64,000 nucleotides of DNA from Lojkania enalia (taxonomy: Eukaryota > Ascomycota > Dothideomycetes > Pleosporales). Shown here one piece after another: positions 45,171-56,200 of the stretch. The notes beneath the pieces are model-generated. The model was not told the DNA's origin. It was given only the letters and a program-made list of their open reading frames with translations, and did not search any database. Made by a program: the position numbers and the translations under genes. The stretch is from positions 248,001 through 312,000 of the forward strand of contig ML986621.1 of the NCBI GenBank assembly GCA_010094045.1. Reading direction: 5' to 3'. Every line of letters starts with the position of its first letter. Positions within the stretch are counted from its first letter, which is position 1.

Positions 45171-48100
45171 GGCAGCGGGCAATATGTGTGTCGTTGATGC
45201 TGCTGCAATTGACGAGGCGGGCGACTTTTCGTTGTGACTTTTTGGACGAGAAATTTCGAGTTTAGCTTTCCGGTCCGATTATTTATCCGTCTAGGCGCCG
45301 AGACTCCAACGCAAAGTCTATCACGTGTCAGCTCAGTCTCAACCTCTTCTAATAGGTAGGAAACGCACCGGAAATGAAAGCGTATCGCTATCGTACAGTT
45401 AAGATAGTTAATTCAATAGACTCACCAATCCTTAATCCGTAGATGACTGCGACTAGATATTCCCTTATAAATTTTCACCATTTCCACGGTTCGCAACGAC
45501 CTTCTGTCTGCAACGTTCTTCGGTGTCAGCTATCATTACCTAGCTACTAACATGGCAATATAGCCGCGAACGGCGTATAGGTTTACATGACAGCATCAGT
45601 TCCATTAACTATACCTCATTATACTTTTAACAAAAACTTAAACACCGGATCAACACGATGACTTGGGCAAAACAAGAGTGTGAATGCTGAAGATGCTTTT
45701 TCTCAAAAATACGGGAAGTAAACAGAATACAATTCTGTAACATCTTACAGTACGACAATTTCCAATCTACCACGCCTATTAATATGATAGAAAGCAGTTT
45801 CACGTCAATACTTTTATCCAGTTGGATTAATCCAGAAACAGAAATTAGGTCCTAGTCTAATACGGATTTGTCTAACTTGGTTATCATCCTGTTGCACCTA
45901 GAAGTACTACAAATGCTTAATAGTTTTTCTCCATTGGAAATAACCCAATTGTGCCTATTTAGCTATCATCCAATTAAGTTTCCGTTTCATGGATCCACAA
46001 GTGAAACCAATCATTGTATAATAAGGCATTAGCTTAGAGTCCAAAAGCTAACAAATATACATTATTCGCCTCGCCAAGTCGTGTCAATCTCCAGCCGGGC
46101 GATCATTGTAGCTAGATCGAACAGTGCAACACTGTCAGCATCTAGGTATTTCCTTAGAGATTACAGCGTCTCAGAAGCGACCGACCACGACGCGAGCGTG
46201 ATCAACAAGCACGAGTCAATTTCCATTCCAAGACTAATAAGTTTCTTTTCACAGTAGCTAGACGCATTTAATGCCTTATCATATAGCCATGGTATAGCCT
46301 CCTTATTTTCCGGGTTTCTATTTGTTATTATGGTGCTGTCATTCGGGGGAAATCGATCGAGCATGTAGTAAGATAGATTTTTTCGAATATAATTCATATA
46401 GGAATGGCGTCGGAGCCCCAATATCATATATCGTCGCATTGTTAGCGGTGGGGAGATTACGAATGATAATTGCCGGTTTTAGAGTTGTTTTCGACGTTTG
46501 TCATTCTATGTAAGTGAGTATGGTATGACTAACCGCGATTGAGGGCCAAGATACAGCAGCTAGATAATTGAGCACAGATGCCTATGTGGCTTCTAATCGA
46601 CTGCTAGGCGTGATCTTTGCAGGAAGATCCGACATAGACAACCTGTTCGACCACGGCATGGCGACCATAGAATTTGCACGGATCGACTGCGTGGACATAG
46701 TATATACAACCACATACGGCATACTTCTCTATAAGACGGATGCACATGGTAATGTCGATTTCTAGAAGAGCGGCGCGGAGATGAAAGATGGAAAAGAATG
46801 CTTTAAATACATACATAAATGCTGAGGAACTAACGTCTAACAGAAGGCAACAGATAACGTGATGATAAGGAGAGAATTACGCAAGCCGAAATAGTGTGCC
46901 ACGGCATAGAGAAATATATGAAGTGAGCCGTGGGGTTACAAGGCAACAGACAGTACGGAGTCCGCAGTCATAGTCCGTATCGCGAGGACATCGGTTCAGG
47001 CATACAGTTGTCGATAGCCGCTACTGGTCGGCTTACATCATTAGAGAGCACCGGTTCGTAATATAGCAACTGCACTCCTACTCCTTCAAGCCGTTCAGTT
47101 GGCGATGGGCGCCGAATCATATCCACCCAGCAGTGGCCGCGGACAGGCAGTAGCAGCATGCCTGGTGCTGAGTAGCCATTCTCAAATGAGATACGGGCAA
47201 ATCAGAATACAAAGTCCACGCTCGTATAAAGTGAACTGTTTCAAACGGATGGTGGCGGTGCTTCGACACTGGCCTATTGTGGAGGGTGGGTAGCTCGTCA
47301 GCTGGAACGGCCCAGAAGATCGTCGACGCGCACGAGCAAGGCCTTAAAATCAATCACGGAGGACTCGTCAGCGCGCATGACTCTTAGAAGGAATAATAAG
47401 TATATGAACCCATGGGGCGGATCCGGACAGACTCCCAACATGTAGTGAATAGATACTCACGAGCAAAGGTTTCCGGAGAGTTGGAGGCATATAGGGATCA
47501 AGGCAATTTAAAAGGCAAGGGACGCATGAAAAGTTGATGATATGATTGATGTACGGTGCGTGTGACGTCGAGAAAAACCCTCGCGGCTTGTTGCCATTTT
47601 CAGGTTCCTCTCTTAACAAGGGACCATCGTAAGATATTGTCTTCGAACATGAACACGGCAAAACTGTAAACCACATCAGATATGCTTTATTATCCTTTAG
47701 CAAAGATGGCGAGGCATCGCGCGACAGTACCAAACGGTGTGGAGGAAGAGACGAAGCAGGCGACAGGGTGTTCCACGAACATCAGCCCTAAAGGGCTCGG
47801 CAACGCTCAGCCCGCCACTCCTCCTTCGCCTTTCCGTTTTCTTGCGGTTACCTCAAACTGACCAATCTCTTTTCGAGGGAAGAATTTCCATAGTCAGTGG
47901 CGTTAGAAATCGGAAGCATCCGAGCGCTCAGACACATTGTTTCAGACAAAAATAATAGCCGATTACTAATTCGGGAGATACATGGAGGTCTCATATACTA
48001 CGCACATTCGCAGAACCGACAAGTTTCTTACGTATCAACCGCGCAATCCCATTCTTGATACCAGTCTAAGCTATTTCGGTTAGAGGATGTCTAAACGGGG

Positions 48101-49036
48101 TATTTCTGTGACGGTGTATTGTGTGCCTCAATTCCGAGTCGGATCCAGCGGAATGACAAGCGATCCATATTAAGACCGGAGCTCAGCTGGATCAATTTAT
48201 TGATTCTGCTATCCCGGTGACCGAGCACTTGGATCCATGACGAACGGATCTACCATCTTCCGGCGTATAGACCTTTGCCTTGACTGATCCTACAATTTTA
48301 ACAACTCGTTAAGCATACTCAAAGTGTGGCGTAGGTCCTGTCAATGTCAGTGTTCGATTCTGAACTTCGAATGCCGGTTTTCTATGCTTCTATTATAAAG
48401 TAAATTACATCTCAATCCCGAATTATATCGAGTTTGGTTTTATGTGCTCAATACTTTCTTTGTCTTCCAGCACTAAAGCGCTTGGTCAGATATCTTCCTA
48501 AGCGCTCAACTACTTAATCACCTTAATATAACGGGTTGGTAAATGCTACAGTATTTTGTAGGCGGAAATTCACTTAAGTAAAGGAGGAGAATTTGGACCT
48601 TTTTCTTTGTGTGTTCGTTAGATGTACTTCACTCAAATTCAGGAGTTATCTTTCTGCGATAGAATCTTTCTTTTATCGAATCAAGGTTTACTTAAACAAA
48701 TAGCAAAAAGGCTCTTGTTTTAGTTACGTCCCTCGTCACAATTTTATGGGCTTGTGTGCGTCATCTTCATCATCACCATTATATGATGGTGAATCTCATT
48801 ACGCTAAATTCCCGCCTCCTAATCATAAACGTGCAACTCTGTTTCACTTTCACCACCTTTTCTACCCATCTCCCCTAAGCCTAATCTATAAATCCACAAC
48901 CTTCCTCGCTATAACTTCATTTTTTCTCATTCCAACAACACCACTCTTGCAATTGCAACCCCGACTCCAACGACAACAAGTCTTTACCGTTCTACAAACA
49001 ACGTCACTAAATATATCCTAGTCCATACCGTTCGAA
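45171..49036. other. Gene-poor, AT-richer region
   Basis: About 3.9 kb between divergent CBF5 and Myb-like genes, the longest stretch here without an intact gene. The first few hundred bases are the CBF5 promoter. Around 46.06-46.5 kb a protein-like but broken minus-strand frame appears, annotated separately. The remaining short frames (for example 47099-47293 and 47368-47733) are not protein-like. No transposon ends or direct repeats were recognised. Confidence 0.5.
46062..46500 (-). pseudogene. Decayed gene fragment of unknown family
   Basis: Three protein-like stretches follow each other on the minus strand but are not in one open frame. The first, ending near 46345, reads ...NNATIYDIGAPTPFLYELY... 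and stops with TGA. The second, in another frame, includes KEAIPWLYDKALN and LISLGMEID and ends in TAA at 46163-46161. Straight after that stop and in the same frame comes SLRKYLDADSVALFDLATMIARL, ending at 46064-46062. No GT-AG pair of plausible intron length bridges these breaks. The TAA could derive from CAA by one C-to-T change. I do not recognise the family. A multi-intron gene that I have misread is the main alternative. Confidence 0.4.
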
Positions 49037-49762
49037 ATGCCGCCAAAGAAGAAGACTGCCGCTTCCACCGGGAGCGACGAGGCTGGTGACAAGGTACCTT
49101 CACCTGCCCTTCGTCCATACCACCTACCTTTTCTTACATTTAGCAGTCATTTCGATGGACAGCCGAGTATGATCTCAAGGTACGTTAAAAAAAAAAAAAT
49201 CATCGTATCATGTACCCGTCCATAACTAACCATCCCATATTTAACACGCTATCCATTCTCATCGCTAGAGGGGATTAACTGATATGATCTAGCTTCTCTA
49301 CCTCCTTAGCATCCCGCGCACTATTGGCGCAAAGGAGCACGTCGAGATCGCCGTCACCATCCCGGGTATGTACCAGCCCAAGCACCGAGCCTCACCCTAC
49401 CATGCAATCTGCAACATACTAACAGCGACATAGGCGCCACTCCCGGCGGAGTCCGCAATCGTGCTTGGAAGATCAAAGTCGACCACAAGAGGGCGTATGA
49501 GGAAGCCGGCATCTCGATGCCTGGCGGCTCTAGCGTCTCTCGAGTTGCATCCAAGTCTGAGGCTCACGATGCTTCTTCACCGGGCAAGAAGCCCCCCACC
49601 GCCGGCGGTAGAGGCAAGAAGCGCTCAGCCAAGGACCTTGACACCGCCGAGGACAATGACGGCGAGAACATCTTCAAGAAGCCCAAGACGAACATCAACG
49701 CCGAGCAAAGTAGCGCGGATATCAGCATCAAGGAAGAAGACGCCGATGAGAACCCCTTTTGA
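49037..49762 (+). CDS. Small nuclear protein with Myb/SANT-like domain
   Basis: Four exons: 49037-49093, 49144-49179 (only 36 nt), 49293-49365 and 49434-49762, giving 164 aa with phase kept. The acceptor of exon 2 may instead be three bases downstream. The N-terminus is MPPKKKT followed by a short linker. Residues 20-75 look like a compact helix-turn-helix of the Myb/SANT-like kind: FRWTAEYDLKLLYLL, then TIPGATPGGVRNRAWKIK. Similar small proteins with a leading W-x(4)-D-x-KLL and a later GGVRNR block occur widely in Eurotiomycetes without assigned function. The C-terminal half is disordered and basic, with a GRGKKRS patch, ending in an acidic IKEEDADENPF, which includes a sumoylation-like IKEE. 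Nuclear DNA binding is inferred. Confidence 0.75.
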
Positions 49763-50195
49763 GCGTCTGCGCTGTGGGTCTGTAGGATTCTCTGGGCGTG
49801 AACGATATATTCGGTACCACATGCGGTTTCACGATTGCGTTTCACATCTGCACTTGACTGAACGGGGAAGGCCCGACTAGGGTTCTGGGTTGGGTATCCG
49901 GGCTAGGAGTCTGATGGCTTGCTTTACTTGGCTTTCATGGTCTGTCGGAGAGAGATTTGAATGGAAGTAAATCTGGAGTTGGAGGCACTCTGTATACCTG
50001 AAGTACCGCCGTAATTTCATGGGCAGGGCATCATAAATTAAGGCACTGCTATGGAGTAGCTCATACCAATTCTCCTAGCAAATCCCAGTTTCTAGTCATC
50101 TGATTGTTTAAATTCCACACGCCAGACTTACCAAGTCTTGTGCCAGCGCCGGGAAATGCTTAAATACGCATGATAATCTAATTATCGAGTTTGCT
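49763..50195. other. Convergent spacer between Myb-like gene and UFD1
   Basis: A 0.43 kb stretch that holds the two 3' ends. No gene or notable repeat was recognised in it. Confidence 0.5.
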
Positions 50196-51390
50196 TCATT
50201 TGTCGCCCTTCTTTTTCCGCAAAGTCTGTCCTTGTCCTTCGAAGTTTTTGGAGCTGTCCCTACTTTCTTCGCCCTCCTTGCCCTTGACAGGCTTGATCTC
50301 GTACCCAAAGAATAGTTTCCCTGGAGCTAACCGAAGCGGTTGAGGACCATTGGTCCTCCGTATTGTGGGCGGCGGGGTATTTGTTGACAGTCCAGCAACA
50401 GGCGTGTTTGCCTGCGGTGTGGGTGCTTTGCTCCCGCGTTTTGAACTTAGCTTATGTCCTGCAGTAAGGAAATTCGAAGATGTTGCTTTAGATCCGGAGG
50501 CTGCAGTTGACGATGAAGGAGCAATCGCAGCATAATTGATGGCTTGTGCCATGGTCCCATGAGAAAGAAGGGTGCCACCCTTTCCGGCCAACACACCTTT
50601 GCCGCTTTGAGGAGTGCTAGTTCCGCTTGTCCGTTCCGGCTCCTTGTACCCTACTGGCGGTGCGAAGTCGACTGAAAGATCAGTTTCTAATGTGCATATC
50701 GCTCTGCTCGGATGTTCAGGCTTGGCCTCTAGCACTGCTATGCTGTAAACATTGTCGTTATATGCAAATGTAAATACATCACCGGTGGTAAGACATGAGA
50801 AGTTCCGGAATGCGTTCTCAAGGACGGCCTTTGGGTCTGATATCTCGAGGAAGGACGGGTCTTGGGGTTGCAGCTTGATGAAGGTTCCGAGCGGGATATC
50901 GGTCGACTTAACTTGTAGTAGATCACCGGGTTCGAGTTGCAAAGTCTGCATCAGCTGAGTAGAATCCATGTTAGCATGATGGTAGAGAATAGCGGAAAGA
51001 CCAACCTACCCAATATGGGAGATAGATCTTGCCCTCCTCTGCTATGAATTCCAGCACACCAGCATGTGTTTTCTTTCCGTCCTTCGCACCGTTGATGAGC
51101 TCAAAGAGCATAGGATATGTAATGTGTAGCCGCGTAAGCTTATCCAGGGCGCTAGGGGGTAGGAACACCTTGCCGCCATGATTTGCCTCTTCGCGGTCGG
51201 GTCCGGGCAGCATAGCGATGGGGTAGCAGCGGAAATATTCGTCAAAGCGGCGCGGAGCGCCTCCTCGGCGTAGAATCGCCTGCTGGTACATGGCCATAGG
51301 GTCGTCTTCGTCGTAGAAGTTGGGGTTGAACTGCGCCTGTGAACTTGTATTCCGAGGCGGAAATGGTGGGGTTCTGGAGCCGCTTACCAT
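50196..51390 (-). CDS. UFD1: UFD1, ubiquitin-recognition cofactor of Cdc48
   Basis: Two minus-strand exons, 51390-51010 and 50954-50196, with a 55 bp intron (GTAGGT to CTCAG), giving 379 aa. The frame is open further upstream to a Met at 51531. The added 47 residues are hydrophobic and unlike the family, so the Met at 51390 (MVSGSRTPPF) is preferred. With Npl4, Ufd1 brings ubiquitylated proteins to the Cdc48 ATPase for ERAD and chromatin extraction. The family N-terminal double-psi barrel is clear: FDEYFRCYPIAMLPGP, GGKVFLPPSALDKLTRLHITYPMLFEL, HAGVLEFIAEEGKIYLPYW across the splice, and DPKAVLENAFRNFSCLTTGD. The block VDFAPPVGYKEPER ends it. The C-terminal half is disordered and holds a Pro/Thr-rich stretch plus GKLFFGYEIKP, a region that in homologues contacts Npl4 and Cdc48. 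Confidence 0.95.
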
Positions 51391-52570
51391 TTTGAGTGGG
51401 GTGTAATTTTCCAACCCTATCTGTGAATGCGTAAGACACGTTGGGCTACAGACGTTGAGAGGTGAAAGGAGAAAAAGCGGTGAAATCGCCGTCAAAAAGT
51501 GAATGTTCGATAGCGGTCGCGATGAGGCCAAATGACGCTTCTCATGGTGCTAGGTAGCTAGCTCTCCGGCCGGCTGTATGAGCCGTTTGCGCAGGCTTGG
51601 CAGGTCGGCGTCAGAGCGGGGAGCAAGCGGAATTGATGTGCTATTTTCTCTCACGGTTATCGAATACACCTTCCTAGGGAACGAAACAGTCGGGCACCAC
51701 GATGAAGTTGTCATCTAGCGCTTTAAAATACTGTCTCGCTTTTCTCCTCTACCTATTATAAAGGTACACGGTGAATGTCCCAATACAGTTATTGCGCAAC
51801 TTATGTCTAGGGATTCCTTTTCTATACAAGCTATATTCCTAGATAGCTATGATAGGAACTAGGAACATGCATGTACTTAGGAAATATGCTCGACGCACTA
51901 CCTACTATAAAACAATCCAGTTTTTTTTAACAAGTATACACTTAGTTTGGGAGGTCCTAAAAAAGGGGACAAAGAAACGTCAAGCGTCGAATTAGCTACT
52001 CAGGATTGGAAGGTTATCAGATAAGACCTGAGTAAGTACTAGGGCTGGCTGCGAAGGGAAGGCGATGAGGTGTCCGAGCTACAGTTTAGCACCATAAGCT
52101 CCGCCGCGAGAATTAATTATGATGTGAACTGTTGGCGCCTTGGCAGTAATTGGTCATATCTTAGTCAGTAGACCTCTCATCCTACACAATTGACGTAAGC
52201 TTTCGGGTCAATCGGTTCATGCTCGTCCCTCACACCAGCTGGTCTGCCTGCCTACCTACCTACCTACCTACCTACCTGCCTGCCTGCCTGCCTGCCTGCC
52301 TGTCTGGACTAATTCGACGCCTCGTTTGTCAGTAAGCGGTTTTCCCGCATTTGGAGTCCTTCCAAGACAGAAGGCGTCGTTTCGCTCGGGGATAAGAGCA
52401 ATACTTTCGCAAATACCTTGAACTAATCTAGATTTTCGATATATCTATATAAAATACCTTATAGGTTATATTAGATATCGATTACGTTTACTTTCCTCAA
52501 CCGTAGCACCACTCGAGCCCATTCACCTAGACCTTTTCCCGTGCTGCGGGTGATATCGACACACCCAGAC
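51391..52570. other. Divergent promoter between UFD1 and LIN1
   Basis: About 1.2 kb. It contains a CCTA/CCTG tetranucleotide tract (52244-52302) roughly 270 bp upstream of the LIN1 start, and AT-rich DNA around 51700-51960. No gene or other element was recognised. Confidence 0.5.
52244..52302. repeat. (CCTA)n-(CCTG)n tetranucleotide repeat
   Basis: A short CCTG start, about seven CCTA units and then about seven CCTG units in uninterrupted register. The two halves differ by one A/G change per unit, so the tract probably arose by expansion after a single substitution. It lies in the UFD1/LIN1 promoter interval. Confidence 0.9.
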
Positions 52571-53887
52571 ATGACTAGTTCTAGCAATGCCCGTCCAAAG
52601 CGCGCCGCTGACCACTTCGCGCGAACTAACCATTTTGATTTTGATGAGCCGTCCGCAAAGAAACCCCGCTTCGATCCCCGTAACCCTTCCACTCTTGCCC
52701 CCGACACCGAGGAAAATGACCCTGTCCTAGACGCAGACGAGATCGGAAAGCGCGTCGGAATCAAGCGTAACGCGGTGAACATCGATGGTTATGATTCAGA
52801 CAGTTCAATAGAGAACTTCGACGCCCGCGCTGACGCAAAGTCCAAGGGAGCCGCAGCGAAGGCAAAGACAAAAGCAGACGAAGATGACGAGGACATGTTC
52901 GCTGAGGAAGAAGAAGCGGATCCGGGCGGTGATGGGGACTATCTTCGCCGCGAAGGCAAGAAGAAAAAGCCCGTTCGCTTCTTGGAGGACCATGAGATTG
53001 AGGGCCAAGAGGAGTCTAGCAAAGGCGGTGGTCATGTTTCGGCTGACTTTGGGGCTGACTCAAAATCAAGGATAGACGAAGCTGAGAGCAGCAGCGAAAG
53101 CGGCGATGATGAGGAACGAGATCGATTGGATCCGGAGATAGATGAGGAGTTGGGAGCCGGTAGTAAGAAAAGGCACGCGCCGAGGCTAGATGCATTTAAC
53201 ATGAAGGCCGAACAAGAGGAGGGACGATTCGACGAGGCTGGCAACTATGTTCGGAAGGCTTACGATCCTGATGCCGCACAAGATGTCTGGCTAGATGGTA
53301 TCTCAAAGAAAGATATGAAGCGCGCGAAGGAGGCGAAAGTGGCGCAGGAAAGGCGGATCGCTGAGCAAAGGGATCGACAGCGAAAGGAAGATGCTATTCC
53401 CACGAGCGACGTCCTAGCTACCATGATCACCTATCTAGGAAAAGGCGAGACGCCAATGGAGGCGCTGCTGCGGTATGGCAAGTTGACCGAAAAGAAGACC
53501 ACGAAGAGCTACAACAGGAACAAGAGGGCAAAGGCTCAAGATATAGAGGTCGATGAGGATCCGAGTAAGAAAGCTGCCAGGGATAAGGCGATCAAGGTGA
53601 TCGAGGATATCACTGAGTCCGCAAACCGACTTCAGGATCGCGGCATAGAGAATATCTACGATGAACCACGCGAGTTGATTGTTCGCCACTACAAGCACGA
53701 GACCGGTGAAGAGTGGAAGGACCCGCCCAGGACCTGGGAGTACCGCTGGGTTGTTGCACCTGAGCAGGTCCATGGACCCTACGATTCGCAGACGATGCAG
53801 GCCTGGCAGGACAGAGGTAGCTTTGAGGGTGGTGCAGAATTCCGAGCTGTTGGGGACTCTGAGTGGGTAGATGAAGCAGATTTTTAG
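52571..53887 (+). CDS. LIN1: GYF-domain U5 snRNP protein, LIN1/CD2BP2-like
   Basis: A single exon of 438 aa from the Met at 52571 (MTSSSNARPKRA). An ATG ten codons upstream is possible. The first 240 residues are acidic and disordered, with RPKRAADHF, the conserved DGYDSDSSIENFDAR block and a GKKKKPVRFLEDHE patch. The middle has helices around the family blocks EGRFDEAGNYVRK and PDAAQDVWLDGISKKDMKRA, and a Lys/Arg-rich coiled segment. The last 55 residues form a GYF-like domain with WEYRWVV and HGPYDSQTMQAW; here GPY takes the place of GPF, and no free C-terminal tail follows. In human cells CD2BP2 (U5-52K) binds the U5 proteins and leaves before the spliceosome forms; yeast Lin1 is the homologue. 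A nuclear splicing role is expected. Confidence 0.92.
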   Translation: MTSSSNARPKRAADHFARTNHFDFDEPSAKKPRFDPRNPSTLAPDTEENDPVLDADEIGKRVGIKRNAVNIDGYDSDSSIENFDARADAKSKGAAAKAKTKADEDDEDMFAEEEEADPGGDGDYLRREGKKKKPVRFLEDHEIEGQEESSKGGGHVSADFGADSKSRIDEAESSSESGDDEERDRLDPEIDEELGAGSKKRHAPRLDAFNMKAEQEEGRFDEAGNYVRKAYDPDAAQDVWLDGISKKDMKRAKEAKVAQERRIAEQRDRQRKEDAIPTSDVLATMITYLGKGETPMEALLRYGKLTEKKTTKSYNRNKRAKAQDIEVDEDPSKKAARDKAIKVIEDITESANRLQDRGIENIYDEPRELIVRHYKHETGEEWKDPPRTWEYRWVVAPEQVHGPYDSQTMQAWQDRGSFEGGAEFRAVGDSEWVDEADF

Positions 53888-56200
53888 TGTCCTTGAGCCG
53901 TTGCCAGCTTCAGGGTGCTGCGTAACAGCTGGTCGTTACAACCACAAGACTTGATCTAATAAAAATATTGGAAGATAGTAAATTACTAAATGTGGTTGTT
54001 ACTATGTACAAGTATGCAAAGTGTGGATCCAAAAGAAATGATGACCAATTTGCAATTTATGAAGCTGGCAGAGAAGGCGGTCATGTGCAGACTGCAATTA
54101 CTATTACAGCGCGTCTCGGCATCGCTGGCTCGGAGGGATCTGCCGTCTCTTCGCTCTGTGTCATTGGCAAAGAAGACGGAGCAGCAATCGGCTAGGTCAC
54201 CTGACTGATTTTTCATGCGCGTTCAGTGACCCTAGCAACTGTCTGCGTCTCCAGCCAGTCGGAAAGCAGAGAAGCGGAGGACTGCGGATGTGACCGCTTA
54301 CGATGACATGAGATATCGACGGAGGATGGTCGAATGAAAGCTCGCAGCTGGCTATCGAGCTTCTGTGCTACCCTTCTCTCGCCGGCCGTGACCCCTCCAG
54401 TGCGCATGTGCAGAGCCAACGTGAAATGTGACCTGTCTCCCGTGCGCGTGAAGGTCGATTTGATTAGAACCGCGCTTGGGCGATTTAGTTGAGGGAAGGG
54501 GAGCCCGCCATGCACCCACCTGCTACGGGGTGTGCCGCAACTTCGTCTCCCTTTCCACAGCTAGCGGACGGCTCCCTGCTGAGCCGCAGAAGGATTTGGG
54601 CGGACTATATGGAGATGATTCAGTGGGGACCGGGAGCGTTGGGCTCTTCAAATACGGCCAGCAATAGTGGCAGCTGATCCTAAGCTCGTCATCCGTTGTG
54701 CATCCGACCTCTGTGGTTGCGGATGGAATGCTCTGCAGGCCACGAGAGCGGACTACCCCCCACAGTCCCCAGTCCCGCGTGCTGAGCTAGCAGAATAGGC
54801 AGAATGATTCCCTTTCGGCAGCTTCGCCGTGGGCAGATGATTGCAGGAAAAAGCAAATTGTGAAGACGCCAGAGAGGGGAGAGGCTCTAATTGGTTTTGT
54901 TTCTAGTGGAAAGGGACCTGCTATAATCACCTAGTGTAGCGTTGCGCGTCGGGCCGCCCAATCCAGAACTGCACCCTGGGAGCAAGAGAGGTGGATGGCT
55001 GCCCAGCGGCCCAGCCTCAAACTTTGAAATCTCAGACAGGAGGAACGGATCCGCGAGCCATATCGCGGGGAACAATCTCGATATATGTATGCATGTATGT
55101 AAATGTAGCCCGTGGGTTCGTATCACAGCAGCGGTAGAGACAGTCGAGATGACCGTGGACCACTGCTTCGTATGATAGATAAATGGCATAAAACGGGCGG
55201 ACCAAGGTACTTTTCTTCTCCTGGCTGGGCAACGACAGGAGAGGCTTTTATTGATTAGGGGCAACAGACGAGAAACGCAGCGGACGACAGCCAATGAGGC
55301 CCCGGCTGCCCTTCACACCCAGTCGGCAGAGCGCCCTGGCTGTCGTGCATCCTCCTGCATCTGCGTCTGTGTCTATTGCTGGTGGTGATGATGGTGGTGG
55401 AGGTGCCGCCGCCGCCGCCGCCGCCGCCTGCCTGTGCTGCGTGTGTTGTGAATGAATTGAAACTGCGACTTCGTGAGTCAGCGAGCGCGCACACATCTGC
55501 GTCCATCCACCCATCCGTTATTAGTATTATTATTGCATCGGCCGCCACTGACACCTGCCTGGGCTGCCGTCCCAGCCCTGTTTATTCCAAGTGTGGAGCC
55601 CCAACTGCAGCCCGTGAGACCTTCATCGATAGCTTTGTCTCGCCGCCATCCCCGCTAGCCCAGCCTGAGCGAGCACTCGCCTCTTGTGATTTTCCTCCGA
55701 TACACCACACAGTACCTCCACCCACATCGCCCCTTTGCACGCTTCTCTGCGCCGCCGCAAGAGCAGCACCCTTGGACTTCTGGACGCAGCGCTGCCGCGA
55801 CGTCTGCTTGGTCCGCCGTGAGAGCGACCCACCTGGCTGCTGCGGCTCATTACCCACGACAACGGGGTCAAAAGGAGAATAGGAGCTGGTCGCCCGCCTT
55901 CCCTGTCCCTAGCCAAATCATCGCCTCGGCCGCTCGCTGCCTGTCTGCCTGCCTGCACCGCACATCAGCGTCGTCCCTGGAAGCGCCACCTACTTTAGCA
56001 TCCCCTTCATTTCTGCTCAGTGCAGCCGTCCCTCCTTAAGGCCTTCCCTCGCTCGTTCTCGGCCTTTAGCAGTTCTAATCCTTCGCCGCGCCTTGGCTTG
56101 GCAACAAATGTTCTAAACTATACTGAACTTTGACCGTCTCTCCACGCTTCTTAAAATCTAGTCTTTGCCGCTGAGCGCACGTCTCTCACCAGACTGCACC
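53888..56200. other. Long GC-rich upstream region of the PIN4-like gene
   Basis: About 2.3 kb between tandem plus-strand genes. The distal part (from about 55.2 kb) is GC-rich and pyrimidine-rich, with a GCC-type trinucleotide run near 55407-55430 and CATCCACC-type repeats near 55503. Frames such as 55376-55882 (poly-Pro) arise from these biases. It probably includes a long 5' UTR, as is common for PIN4-type genes. No recognised RNA or element. Confidence 0.45.

Noticed and set aside
55376..55882. 168-codon plus-strand open frame with a poly-proline stretch
   Set aside because: It is driven by GCC repeats and pyrimidine bias in the leader of the PIN4-like gene. The sequence is not protein-like and has no domain.
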